Shown: positions 1 to 6,034 of the stretch, one piece after another
Layout: each line of letters begins with the position of its first letter
Position numbering within the stretch: the first letter of the stretch is position 1
Assembly: GCA_937873255.1 (NCBI GenBank)
Contig: CALMVM010000476.1
Coordinates: 7,324 to 13,359 of the forward strand
Reading direction: 5' to 3'
DNA length: 6,036 nt
Origin: an uncultured Verrucomicrobiota bacterium
GTDB taxonomy: Bacteria; Verrucomicrobiota; Verrucomicrobiia; Chthoniobacterales; SZAS-18
Position numbers and translations under genes: made by a program
Notes under the pieces: generated by a model
Database searches by the model: none
Told to the model about the DNA's origin: nothing
What the model saw: only the letters and a program-made list of their open reading frames with translations

Positions 1-1
1 C

Positions 2-382
2 GCAACGACCGGTCGGCCACGCCGTTGCGGGTGGTTCGACGCGGTGGCGACGCGATTCGCCGCCATGGTCAACGGCATCGATCTGCTCGCCGTCACCAAC
101 CTCGACGGACTCGACACCCTCGAGCGCATCAAAATCTGCACGGCCTACCGTCTCGACGGCGCGACGCTCAACGTGCCGCCGTCCGACCATGCGGCGTTCG
201 CGCGTTGCGAGCCGGTTTACGAGGAAATGCCGGGCTGGCAGCGCCCCATCGAGGGCATTCGCCGCTACGACGATCTGCCCGCCGCAGCGCGGCGTTACCT
301 CAAGCGCATCTGCGCCCTGACCGGTGCCGAGTTGTCCATCGTCAGCGTCGGGCCGAAACGCAGCCAGACCATCCAGGTCTGA
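2..382 (+). CDS. purA: Adenylosuccinate synthetase, C-terminal part (5' end outside window)
   Basis: Joins IMP to aspartate using GTP to make adenylosuccinate, the first committed step from IMP to AMP, in the cytoplasm. Only the last 126 residues are present; the reading frame is open from base 2 to the TGA at 380-382. The fragment opens with ATTGRPRRCGWFD, the family's aspartate/IMP-binding loop (E. coli has ATTGRRRRTGW, from memory). Next come the guanine-recognition segment VTNLDGLD (residues 31-38 of the fragment), IKICTAYRLDG, the YEEMPGW block, and the terminal SVGP that matches the E. coli STGP guanine contact. The guanine-recognition motif is normally TKxD; here Lys is Asn (codon 98-100), while the Asp is kept. 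The C-terminus ends cleanly about where the family ends, with no frameshift. uppS starts 45 nt downstream on the same strand. The family assignment is very secure; only the 5' part is unseen. Confidence 0.97.
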   Translation, partial: ATTGRPRRCGWFDAVATRFAAMVNGIDLLAVTNLDGLDTLERIKICTAYRLDGATLNVPPSDHAAFARCEPVYEEMPGWQRPIEGIRRYDDLPAAARRYLKRICALTGAELSIVSVGPKRSQTIQV

Positions 383-398
383 GCCGGCCTCCCGCCCC

Positions 399-419
399 GG
401 ACGAACGACCGGTTCGTCC
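399..419 (+). promoter_or_regulatory. Perfect 8-bp inverted repeat between purA and uppS
   Basis: GGACGAAC (399-406) and GTTCGTCC (412-419) are perfectly complementary around a 5-nt loop, GACCG. The element fills much of the 45-nt purA-uppS gap and ends eight nucleotides before the uppS ATG, where a ribosome-binding site would normally sit. The sequence after the stem is C-rich rather than T-rich, so it is not a textbook intrinsic terminator. It could stabilise the purA mRNA 3' end, modulate uppS translation, bind a protein, or do nothing. The structure is read directly from the sequence; any role is inference. Confidence 0.45.
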
Positions 420-427
420 TCCCCCAC

Positions 428-1141
428 ATGAAGCCGCGCCCCGCGTCCGTTCCCCGGCACGTCGCCATCATTCTCGATGGCAACGGTCGTTGGGCCCGGC
501 AGCGCGGGCTGGCGCGCATCTTCGGCCACGAGGAAGGGGCCAAGGCGGTGCGCGAAAGCGTGGAAGGCTGCGGCGAGGCTGGCGTCGAGTACCTCACGCT
601 CTACGCGTTTTCGCAGGAAAACTGGCAGCGCCCGAAAGCGGAGGTCACCGCCCTGATGCACCTGCTCCAAAAATTCCTCAAGGACACCACGGAGGAACTG
701 ATGGAAAAAAACGTCCGCCTCCAGGCCATCGGGCGGCTCGATCAGCTTCCCGCACAGTGTCGCACGCAGCTGGATCGCTCCATCGGACAAACCGCGTCCA
801 ACACCGGCTTGACCCTGATCCTCGCCCTCAGCTACGGCGCGCGCACGGAGATCATCGACGCGGTGCGCAGCATCGTGCGCGAGGTCAAGGAAGGCAGCCT
901 CGACGAGGCGGCCATCGACCCCGAGCTTTTCGGCCAGCATCTCTATACCCGCTGCTTTCCCGACCCCGACCTGTTGATCCGCACCTCCGGTGAGATGCGG
1001 CTGTCCAACTTCCTGCTCTGGCAGCTTTCCTACGCCGAAATCCACTTCACGCGGGTGCTCTGGCCGGATTTCCGCAAGCAAGATTTGCTTGAAGCCCTGC
1101 GCGATTACAGTAATCGTCAGCGGCGCTTTGGCGCCGTGTAG
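428..1141 (+). CDS. uppS: Isoprenyl transferase (di-trans,poly-cis-undecaprenyl-diphosphate synthase family)
   Basis: A cis-prenyltransferase of 237 residues that adds isopentenyl diphosphate units to farnesyl diphosphate, giving the long-chain lipid carrier used for peptidoglycan and surface polysaccharides; it acts at the cytosolic membrane face. The first block is HVAIILDGNGRWA (residues 11-23), with the Mg/diphosphate Asp17 and Arg21. FGH follows with His34, then LTLYAFSQENWQRP (56-69) with Asn65 and Trp66. LALSYGAR (132-139) comes next, then IRTSGEMRLSNF (184-195) with Arg185, Arg191 and Ser193, then SYAE with Glu204 and LWPDF near the end. With an offset of nine residues these match E. 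coli D26, R30, H43, N74, W75, R194, R200, S202 and E213, recalled from memory. The usual Met before the catalytic Asp is Leu here. ATG 428 gives the expected short N-terminus, but no Shine-Dalgarno precedes it. The exact chain length of the product cannot be read from sequence. None of the usual partners cdsA, dxr or frr is next to it here. Confidence 0.96.
   Translation: MKPRPASVPRHVAIILDGNGRWARQRGLARIFGHEEGAKAVRESVEGCGEAGVEYLTLYAFSQENWQRPKAEVTALMHLLQKFLKDTTEELMEKNVRLQAIGRLDQLPAQCRTQLDRSIGQTASNTGLTLILALSYGARTEIIDAVRSIVREVKEGSLDEAAIDPELFGQHLYTRCFPDPDLLIRTSGEMRLSNFLLWQLSYAEIHFTRVLWPDFRKQDLLEALRDYSNRQRRFGAV
1075..1091. repeat. Inverted repeat 1 in the 3' end of uppS (7-bp arms, 3-nt centre)
   Basis: CAAGCAA (1075-1081) and TTGCTTG (1085-1091) are perfect inverted arms around GAT. 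They lie inside uppS codons for KQDLLE, which use TTG and CTT for leucine in a gene that otherwise prefers CTG and CTC. The 17-bp dyad has the overall size of an NtrC-type binding site, and its centre is about 90 bp before the regulator start. It is the first of three dyads in a row. A regulatory role is inference. Confidence 0.35.
1102..1116. repeat. Inverted repeat 2 in the 3' end of uppS (15-bp odd palindrome)
   Basis: CGATTAC (1102-1108) and GTAATCG (1110-1116) form a perfect 7-bp palindrome around a single A, so it suits a DNA operator better than an RNA hairpin. It overlaps uppS codons for RDYSNR, including TAC-AGT-AAT-CGT, which are AT-rich for this region. The centre lies 26 bp after that of the first dyad. 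The sequence is certain; binding by any protein is inference. Confidence 0.35.
1121..1136. repeat. Inverted repeat 3 at the uppS stop (6-bp GC arms, TTTG loop)
   Basis: CGGCGC (1121-1126) and GCGCCG (1131-1136) pair perfectly around the loop TTTG; a G-T pair at 1120/1137 could extend the stem. The arm ends two bases before the uppS TAG. The tail is TGTAGGGAAG, with no T-run, so as an intrinsic terminator it is poor. It may instead protect the mRNA end or belong to the cluster of dyads ahead of the regulator gene. Confidence 0.35.
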
Positions 1142-1173
1142 GGAAGTTCTCCTCCACTCGTTCCTGCGGCCGA

Positions 1174-2658
1174 ATGCAAACCATCGTTCTCGTTGATCCG
1201 GAAAGCGATTTCCTGGAGTGGGCCGTCCACCAGCTCGAAACTCCCACCACGCGCGTGCTCACCGCGACGCGCACGGACGAGGCCTACCGGCTTTATTTCG
1301 GGGAGAACGCGGACCTGCTCGTCACCGATACGCACATGCAGCCCTACAACGGGCTCGAACTGCTCGCCCGGGTCCGCCAGCGCGACCCGAACGCGATGGT
1401 CGTGCTCACGAGCGCGTTCGGCACGACCCAGTCCGTCATCGAGTCGATGAAGCTGGGCGCTTACGACTTCATCCGCAAGGAGTCGCTGCCGTTCAACCTG
1501 AAGGTCGTCGTGGACGCCGCGCTCAAGGCGCAGAACGAAATGCGCGCGGCCACGGCGTTCAAGCCGCAACTCACGGTCGATCAGCACCAGGACAGCATCG
1601 TCGGCCAGTCGGAGGCGATGCAGCAGGTCTTCAAGATGGTCGGCCGCGTCGCCCACAGCGAAGCTCCGGTGATGATCACCGGCGAGAGCGGTTCGGGCAA
1701 GGAACTCGTCGCCCGCGCGATCCATCACTACAGCCGGCGCAGCGACAAGTTCTTCGTGGCGATCAACTGCGCCGCGATCCCCGAAACGCTCTTGGAAAGC
1801 GAGCTTTTCGGTCACGAGAAGGGATCGTTCACCGGCGCGGTCACGCAGCGCATCGGGCGGTTCGAGCAGAGCGACGGCGGGACGTTGTTTCTCGACGAGA
1901 TCGGCGAGATGCCGATGCAGGTGCAGAGCAAGATTTTGCGCGTGTTGCAGGAGGGAGAATTTTCGCGTCTCGGCGGCAACGTGACCCTGCGCACCGACGT
2001 GCGGATCGTGGCGGCGACCAACAAAAACCTCGAACAGGAAGTCGCGCGCAAGCAGTTCCGCGAAGACCTGTTTTACCGCCTCAACGTCGTGCGCGTCCAC
2101 CTGCCGCCGTTGCGCCAGCGCGTGGAGGATGTCAAACTGTTGTGCGAGTATTTCCTGGCGCGGATTTCGTCCCAAAAACATCTGCCCCGCCTGCGTCTCT
2201 CGGAGGACGCCTTGCGCCTGATGGAAGCTTACCCCTGGCCGGGCAATGTACGCGAGCTGGAGAACACTCTCCAGCGCGCCTCGGTGCTCGCCACGACGGA
2301 TGTCTTGTTGCCCAAGGACATTCCGCTCGGCATGATCGGTGTCGCGGTCCCCCCGGCTGACCTCGAAGCGGGCGGCGAATCCGCCTCGAAGTCCATCCCG
2401 GGCCCGGCACCCAGCGCCGGCGTGGACGGATCGTCGAACAGCGCGGTCCAATCGGCCATCGAGACTCTTTTCCAGGCCGCCGCGCAGGACAAAAGCCTGC
2501 ACCTTCTGCCGTGGCTGGAGCGTGAGTTCACCATCGCTGCGATGAAGCTCACGCGCGGCAACCAACTGAAGGCCGCCAAAATTCTCGGCGTGACCCGCGC
2601 CACGTTGCGCAAGCGCATTGAGCGTTTCGGCATCACGCGCGAGTTGAACATCCAGTGA
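1174..2658 (+). CDS. Sigma-54-dependent response regulator, NtrC family (receiver-AAA+-Fis HTH)
   Basis: A cytoplasmic activator of 494 residues expected to open sigma-54 RNA polymerase promoters by ATP hydrolysis. The receiver (about 1-120) has the phospho-acceptor Asp52 in VTDTHM, switch Thr79 and Lys102. Its acidic pocket reads D8-P9-E10 instead of the usual Asp-Asp pair, and ESL is inserted between the conserved Lys and Pro. The AAA+ domain (about 141-375) has Walker A GESGSGKE (170-177), the sigma-54 contact loop GSFTGA (217-222, a variant of GAFTGA), Walker B TLFLDEIGEM (Asp241, Glu242), ATN (281-283), arginine-finger candidates Arg296 and Arg302, and GNVRELEN (357-364). A Pro/Ala/Gly/Ser-rich linker (about 390-425) leads to a Fis-type HTH with GNQLKAAKILGVTRATLRKRI (462-482). 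ATG 1174 fits because the first receiver strand begins at once and a stop lies upstream in frame at 1111; no Shine-Dalgarno is visible. There is no kinase gene in the window, so the signal and targets are unknown. The class is certain, the regulon is not. Confidence 0.94.
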   Translation: MQTIVLVDPESDFLEWAVHQLETPTTRVLTATRTDEAYRLYFGENADLLVTDTHMQPYNGLELLARVRQRDPNAMVVLTSAFGTTQSVIESMKLGAYDFIRKESLPFNLKVVVDAALKAQNEMRAATAFKPQLTVDQHQDSIVGQSEAMQQVFKMVGRVAHSEAPVMITGESGSGKELVARAIHHYSRRSDKFFVAINCAAIPETLLESELFGHEKGSFTGAVTQRIGRFEQSDGGTLFLDEIGEMPMQVQSKILRVLQEGEFSRLGGNVTLRTDVRIVAATNKNLEQEVARKQFREDLFYRLNVVRVHLPPLRQRVEDVKLLCEYFLARISSQKHLPRLRLSEDALRLMEAYPWPGNVRELENTLQRASVLATTDVLLPKDIPLGMIGVAVPPADLEAGGESASKSIPGPAPSAGVDGSSNSAVQSAIETLFQAAAQDKSLHLLPWLEREFTIAAMKLTRGNQLKAAKILGVTRATLRKRIERFGITRELNIQ

Positions 2659-2664
2659 GCGCGC

Positions 2665-2695
2665 CGGTTTCGCGGCCCGCCGCGCGTCCAAACCG
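2665..2695 (+). terminator. GC-rich composite hairpin after the regulator gene (no T-tract)
   Basis: Seven nucleotides past the regulator TGA, CGGTTT (2665-2670) pairs with AAACCG (2690-2695). Inside it CGCGG (2671-2675) pairs with CCGCG (2680-2684) around a CCCG loop, leaving a 5-nt bulge on the 3' side. That gives 11 base pairs in one near-continuous stem. A smaller dyad, GTTCG-GAG-CGAAC (2699-2711), follows. No T-run comes after either, so intrinsic termination is doubtful; mRNA 3'-end protection or Rho-linked termination are alternatives. The rest of the 91-nt gap to mfd (2659-2749) shows no gene and no promoter that I can recognise. Confidence 0.35.
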
Positions 2696-2749
2696 TCCGT
2701 TCGGAGCGAACCGCCCTTGTGCACCGGTCGGCCCGTGTGCCGTCCGCCC

Positions 2750-5700
2750 ATGAACGAGTTGGATCAATCCCTCTTCGACGCCGCCGTCGAGACACTCTCG
2801 CGCGGCCACGACCTCGCGCGGATTCCGACGCCCAAACGTCCGCTGGCGTTCGGGCACGTGACGGAGTCCGCCCGTCCGTTCCTCGTCGCGGCGCTCGCGC
2901 ACCATTGGCGCGCGAAGATCGGCAACGTCTGGGTGGTCTGCGAGACCGAGCGTGTGCAGGAGCGTTTCGCGGCCGAGCTTTCCACCTGGACGCCGGAGAC
3001 GCTCGTGTTCCCCCACCTGGAGATCGCCGCCGTCGAGGGGGCCGTGCCCGACCCGGAAATTTCGGCGGAAAGACTCGGCGTTCTCCAACGCCTCACCGCC
3101 GGGCACGCCGGGGCGGTCGTGGTCGTGACCCGGCAATCGCTCGATGAGCAGGTCTCAGCGCCGCGCACGCTCGAAAAAGCAACCCTGTCCCTCGCGTCCG
3201 GCGAACGTCGGGATCGCGACGGACTGGTGCAGGCGCTCGACGACGCCGGCTACGAAAACGTCTCGCAGGTCAGCGAACGCGGACAGTATTCCGTGCGCGG
3301 CGGCATCATGGACGTTTATTCGTGGCAGCAGGCGCTGCCGGTGCGTCTGGAATGGTTCGACGACGAGGTCGAGTCGATCCGTGAGTTCGACCTCGACCGG
3401 CAGACCTCGGTTCGGGCGCTCGAACGTTGCTCCCTCCTCCTGCGCGTGCCCGAGGCCGAGACGTTTCCGTTGCGCGATTACGTGGGCTCGAAGGACGTGC
3501 TCGTGGCCGTCGACGGAGACGAGACCGGTTGCCACGTACGCCTGACCGGGGCCGACGAAGGCGCGGACGGTGTGGAAGACTACAAGGACGCCTTTTACCC
3601 GACGCCTTTCGCCACCGCCAGCCGCAGTCTGGAAACCCCGGCGCTGCGCGACGCGTATGCGCGCCGGGTGCGCGGGCAGGTGCGTTCGTGGGATGAGGAA
3701 GGCTACCGCACGGTCATCAACTATCGCCGCGATTCCGAGGTGCCGCTGGTCCAGAACGTCGTCCCGGATTTCGCGGCGGACGCGGAACGGCACGCCCTGC
3801 GTTCGAGCGTTAGTGAAACAGGGTTTGTCTTCCCGGCCGCGCGGATCGCCGTGGTCTTCGCGGGCGAAATCCTCGGCCACAACGCCCGCGCCGAACGCAG
3901 CGCCGGCACCGTGGCCGGCCGTTCGCGGCGGGGACTGCCGATCAGCCGCACACAGATAGACTTCACCGAACTGACCGAGGGCGAACTCGTCGTCCACCTG
4001 GAGCACGGACTCGCGCGTTACCAGGGGTTGCAGGTTCGACCGATGCCCGGTGCGACCTCGCCCGATGGCGAGGCGGCCACCGAGGAGGTGATGGTCTTGG
4101 AGTTCGCCGAAAAGGCGCGCCTTTTCATCCCGCTCGAACAGGCATTCCTCGTGTCCCGCTACGTGGGTCTAGGCAAACGCGGCGCGGTGCTCAGCCACTT
4201 GGGCGACGGCAAGTGGAGTTCCACGAAGAAAGCCGCCGAGAAATCCATCTACGACTACGCCGCCAAGCTGCTCCACGTCCAGGCGATGCGCGAAAGCAAC
4301 ACCAGCATCCCGTGCGGCCCCGACGGCCAGTGGCAAAAGGAGTTCGAGGACACGTTCCCCTACAAGGAAACCGCCGACCAGGTCCGCGCCATCAACGAAA
4401 CCAAGGCGGACATGGAATCCGCGCGGTCCATGGACCGGCTGATTTGCGGGGACGTGGGTTTCGGCAAAACGGAGGTCGCCATCCGCGCGGCGTTCAAGTC
4501 GGCGGCGGACGGCCGGCAGGTGGCGATGCTCGTGCCGACGACCGTGCTCGCGCAGCAGCATTACGAGAATTTCCACCGCCGGATGGGCAATTTTCCCGTG
4601 ACGGTCGAGTTGCTCAGCCGCTACCGCACCGCCGCCGAGCAGATGCGCGTCGCCGAGGGCCTGCACGCCGGCAGCGTGGACGTGGTGATCGGCACCCACC
4701 GGCTGATCTCGAAGGACGTGCATTTCAAGAATCTCGGTCTGCTCGTCGTGGACGAGGAACAACGTTTCGGCGTGCGGCACAAAGAGCGCATGAAGGAGCG
4801 TTTCCCCAACGTCGATGTGCTCACGCTCTCCGCGACGCCGATCCCGCGCACGCTCTACCTTGCCCTGACCGGCGCGCGCGACCTTTCGACGTTGGAAACC
4901 CCGCCGCCCAATCGTTACCCCGTGGAAACGGTCATCTGCGCCTACGACGAGCGCATCATCCGCACCGCCATCGACCGCGAACTCGCCCGGCAGGGCCAGG
5001 TGTATTTCCTTCACAACCGCGTCGAGGACATCGAAAAAGTCCGCGCTCGCGTGCAGCACCTCTGCCCCCGCGCCCGCGTGGACATCGGCCACGGCCAGAT
5101 GGAGGAGGGGCAGTTGGAGGAAGTGATGCAGCGTTTCGTGTCCGGCCAGACCGACGTGCTCGTGGCGACAACGATCATCGAGAGCGGCCTCGACATTCCC
5201 AACGCCAACACGATGATCATTGACCGCGCCGACCGTTTCGGGCTCGCGGACCTCTACCAACTCCGCGGCCGGGTGGGGCGGGGCGAGCACAAAGCCTACG
5301 CCTACTTGATGCTCCCGCGCGACCTGCTCTCGGTCGGCGAGGCGCGCAAGCGGATCAACGCCATCAAACAATATTCCAGCCTTGGCGCGGGGTTCAAAAT
5401 CGCGTTGCGCGACCTGGAAATCCGGGGTGCGGGCAATATCCTCGGCCTCGCGCAGAGCGGGCATCTGACCGCCGTGGGCTTCGACCTGTATTGCCAGCTT
5501 CTGCGCCAGGCGGTGTCGAAATTGCGCGGCGAACGGGTGCGCCACCGCGTCGAGACCGTGCTCCGGCTCGACTTCGCGGCGATGAGCGAATCCGAATACG
5601 TCCGCGCGGCCCAGGCCGCCGAGGACGAACCACCCGCCGGTCCCCTGGACGACAGCGACGAACGCGCCGCCGCCGTGCCGCGCGACTGGCCGGCCTATCT

Positions 5701-6034
5701 GCCGACGGATTATATCGAGGAGCCCCGCCTGCGCATCCAGGCATACCGGCAGGTCGCCGAAATCACGAAATCCGACGAGGCCGACCGGTTGCAAACCAAC
5801 TGGCGAGACCGTTTCGGCCCCCTGCCGCCCGAGGTCGAAAACCTCCTCGCCTACACGCGGTTGAAGCTTCTCGCCTCGTCCCGCAAGGTCCAGCAGGTGG
5901 AGGTCCGCGCCCGCAAGGTGATGCTCACGCGCGGGGGCGATTACGTGCTGCTGGCCGGCAAGTTCCCCCGCTTGACTTCCCCGGACGCCCCCTCTAAGAT
6001 GCGCGAACTTTCCGACCTGCTGGAACATCTGTGA
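2750..6034 (+). CDS. mfd: Transcription-repair coupling factor Mfd
   Basis: An ATP-driven DNA translocase that pushes stalled RNA polymerase off lesions and recruits UvrA for nucleotide excision repair. Length is 1094 residues against 1148 in E. coli. The UvrB-like N-terminal region (about 1-315) includes GQYSVRGGIMDVYS (178-191) and VRLEWFDDE (198-206); Arg183, Arg199 and Phe203 match the E. coli UvrA-contact residues R165, R181 and F185 (from memory). The RNA-polymerase-interacting domain (about 405-480) has VVHLEHGLARYQG. The helicase core shows GDVGFGKTE (567-575), VVDEEQRFG (666-674), LTLSATPIPRTL (691-702), IIESGLDIPNAN (809-820) and QLRGRVGR (837-844). The translocation motif holds Arg868, Arg892 (EIRGAG) and Gln902. 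The C-terminal regulatory domain starts near LPTDYIEEPRLR (984-995). An acidic Ala/Pro-rich stretch (about 946-980) is extra relative to E. coli, and the D1b/D3 part is shorter. ATG 2750 is preferred; in-frame GTG 2735 and TTG 2717 would only add a Cys/Pro-rich tail, although a GGAG lies 10 nt before the TTG. The gene is complete and intact. Confidence 0.98.
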   Translation: MNELDQSLFDAAVETLSRGHDLARIPTPKRPLAFGHVTESARPFLVAALAHHWRAKIGNVWVVCETERVQERFAAELSTWTPETLVFPHLEIAAVEGAVPDPEISAERLGVLQRLTAGHAGAVVVVTRQSLDEQVSAPRTLEKATLSLASGERRDRDGLVQALDDAGYENVSQVSERGQYSVRGGIMDVYSWQQALPVRLEWFDDEVESIREFDLDRQTSVRALERCSLLLRVPEAETFPLRDYVGSKDVLVAVDGDETGCHVRLTGADEGADGVEDYKDAFYPTPFATASRSLETPALRDAYARRVRGQVRSWDEEGYRTVINYRRDSEVPLVQNVVPDFAADAERHALRSSVSETGFVFPAARIAVVFAGEILGHNARAERSAGTVAGRSRRGLPISRTQIDFTELTEGELVVHLEHGLARYQGLQVRPMPGATSPDGEAATEEVMVLEFAEKARLFIPLEQAFLVSRYVGLGKRGAVLSHLGDGKWSSTKKAAEKSIYDYAAKLLHVQAMRESNTSIPCGPDGQWQKEFEDTFPYKETADQVRAINETKADMESARSMDRLICGDVGFGKTEVAIRAAFKSAADGRQVAMLVPTTVLAQQHYENFHRRMGNFPVTVELLSRYRTAAEQMRVAEGLHAGSVDVVIGTHRLISKDVHFKNLGLLVVDEEQRFGVRHKERMKERFPNVDVLTLSATPIPRTLYLALTGARDLSTLETPPPNRYPVETVICAYDERIIRTAIDRELARQGQVYFLHNRVEDIEKVRARVQHLCPRARVDIGHGQMEEGQLEEVMQRFVSGQTDVLVATTIIESGLDIPNANTMIIDRADRFGLADLYQLRGRVGRGEHKAYAYLMLPRDLLSVGEARKRINAIKQYSSLGAGFKIALRDLEIRGAGNILGLAQSGHLTAVGFDLYCQLLRQAVSKLRGERVRHRVETVLRLDFAAMSESEYVRAAQAAEDEPPAGPLDDSDERAAAVPRDWPAYLPTDYIEEPRLRIQAYRQVAEITKSDEADRLQTNWRDRFGPLPPEVENLLAYTRLKLLASSRKVQQVEVRARKVMLTRGGDYVLLAGKFPRLTSPDAPSKMRELSDLLEHL

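Noticed and set aside
25..993. Open frame of 322 codons on the + strand spanning purA and uppS
   Set aside because: It is out of frame with both genes, Arg/Pro-rich, and lacks motifs, while the two real genes show unbroken family blocks.
1129..1143. Possible sigma-54 promoter beginning TGGC ahead of the regulator
   Set aside because: With GG at 1130-1131 the required GC should be at 1142-1143, but those bases are GG. I found no other GG-N10-GC with good surrounding match in the gap.
217..2658. Suspicion that the GSFTGA variant disables sigma-54 contact in the regulator
   Set aside because: The critical FTGA core is intact, and as I recall Ser at the second position occurs in other activators of this family. 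ATPase motifs are complete.
8..2733. Eleven-base direct repeat ACCGGTCGGCC at 8-18 and 2723-2733
   Set aside because: A few such matches are expected by chance in a GC-rich 6-kb window; one copy is in purA coding sequence and the flanks do not match.
2717..2749. Upstream TTG (2717) or GTG (2735) as the true mfd start
   Set aside because: The added residues MCTGRPVCRPP resemble no Mfd N-terminus. ATG 2750 opens directly into a plausible helix. A GGAG 10 nt before the TTG keeps this as a minor possibility.
1117..2751. Long antisense open frame (544 codons) opposite the response regulator
   Set aside because: The translation is Arg/His/Ala-rich low-information sequence with no family motif, and it mirrors a clearly functional sense gene. 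Long antisense frames are expected in GC-rich coding DNA.
4169..6028. Long antisense open frame (619 codons) opposite mfd
   Set aside because: It is a shadow of the Mfd codon pattern: no recognisable domain, and the sense strand carries all helicase motifs in order.
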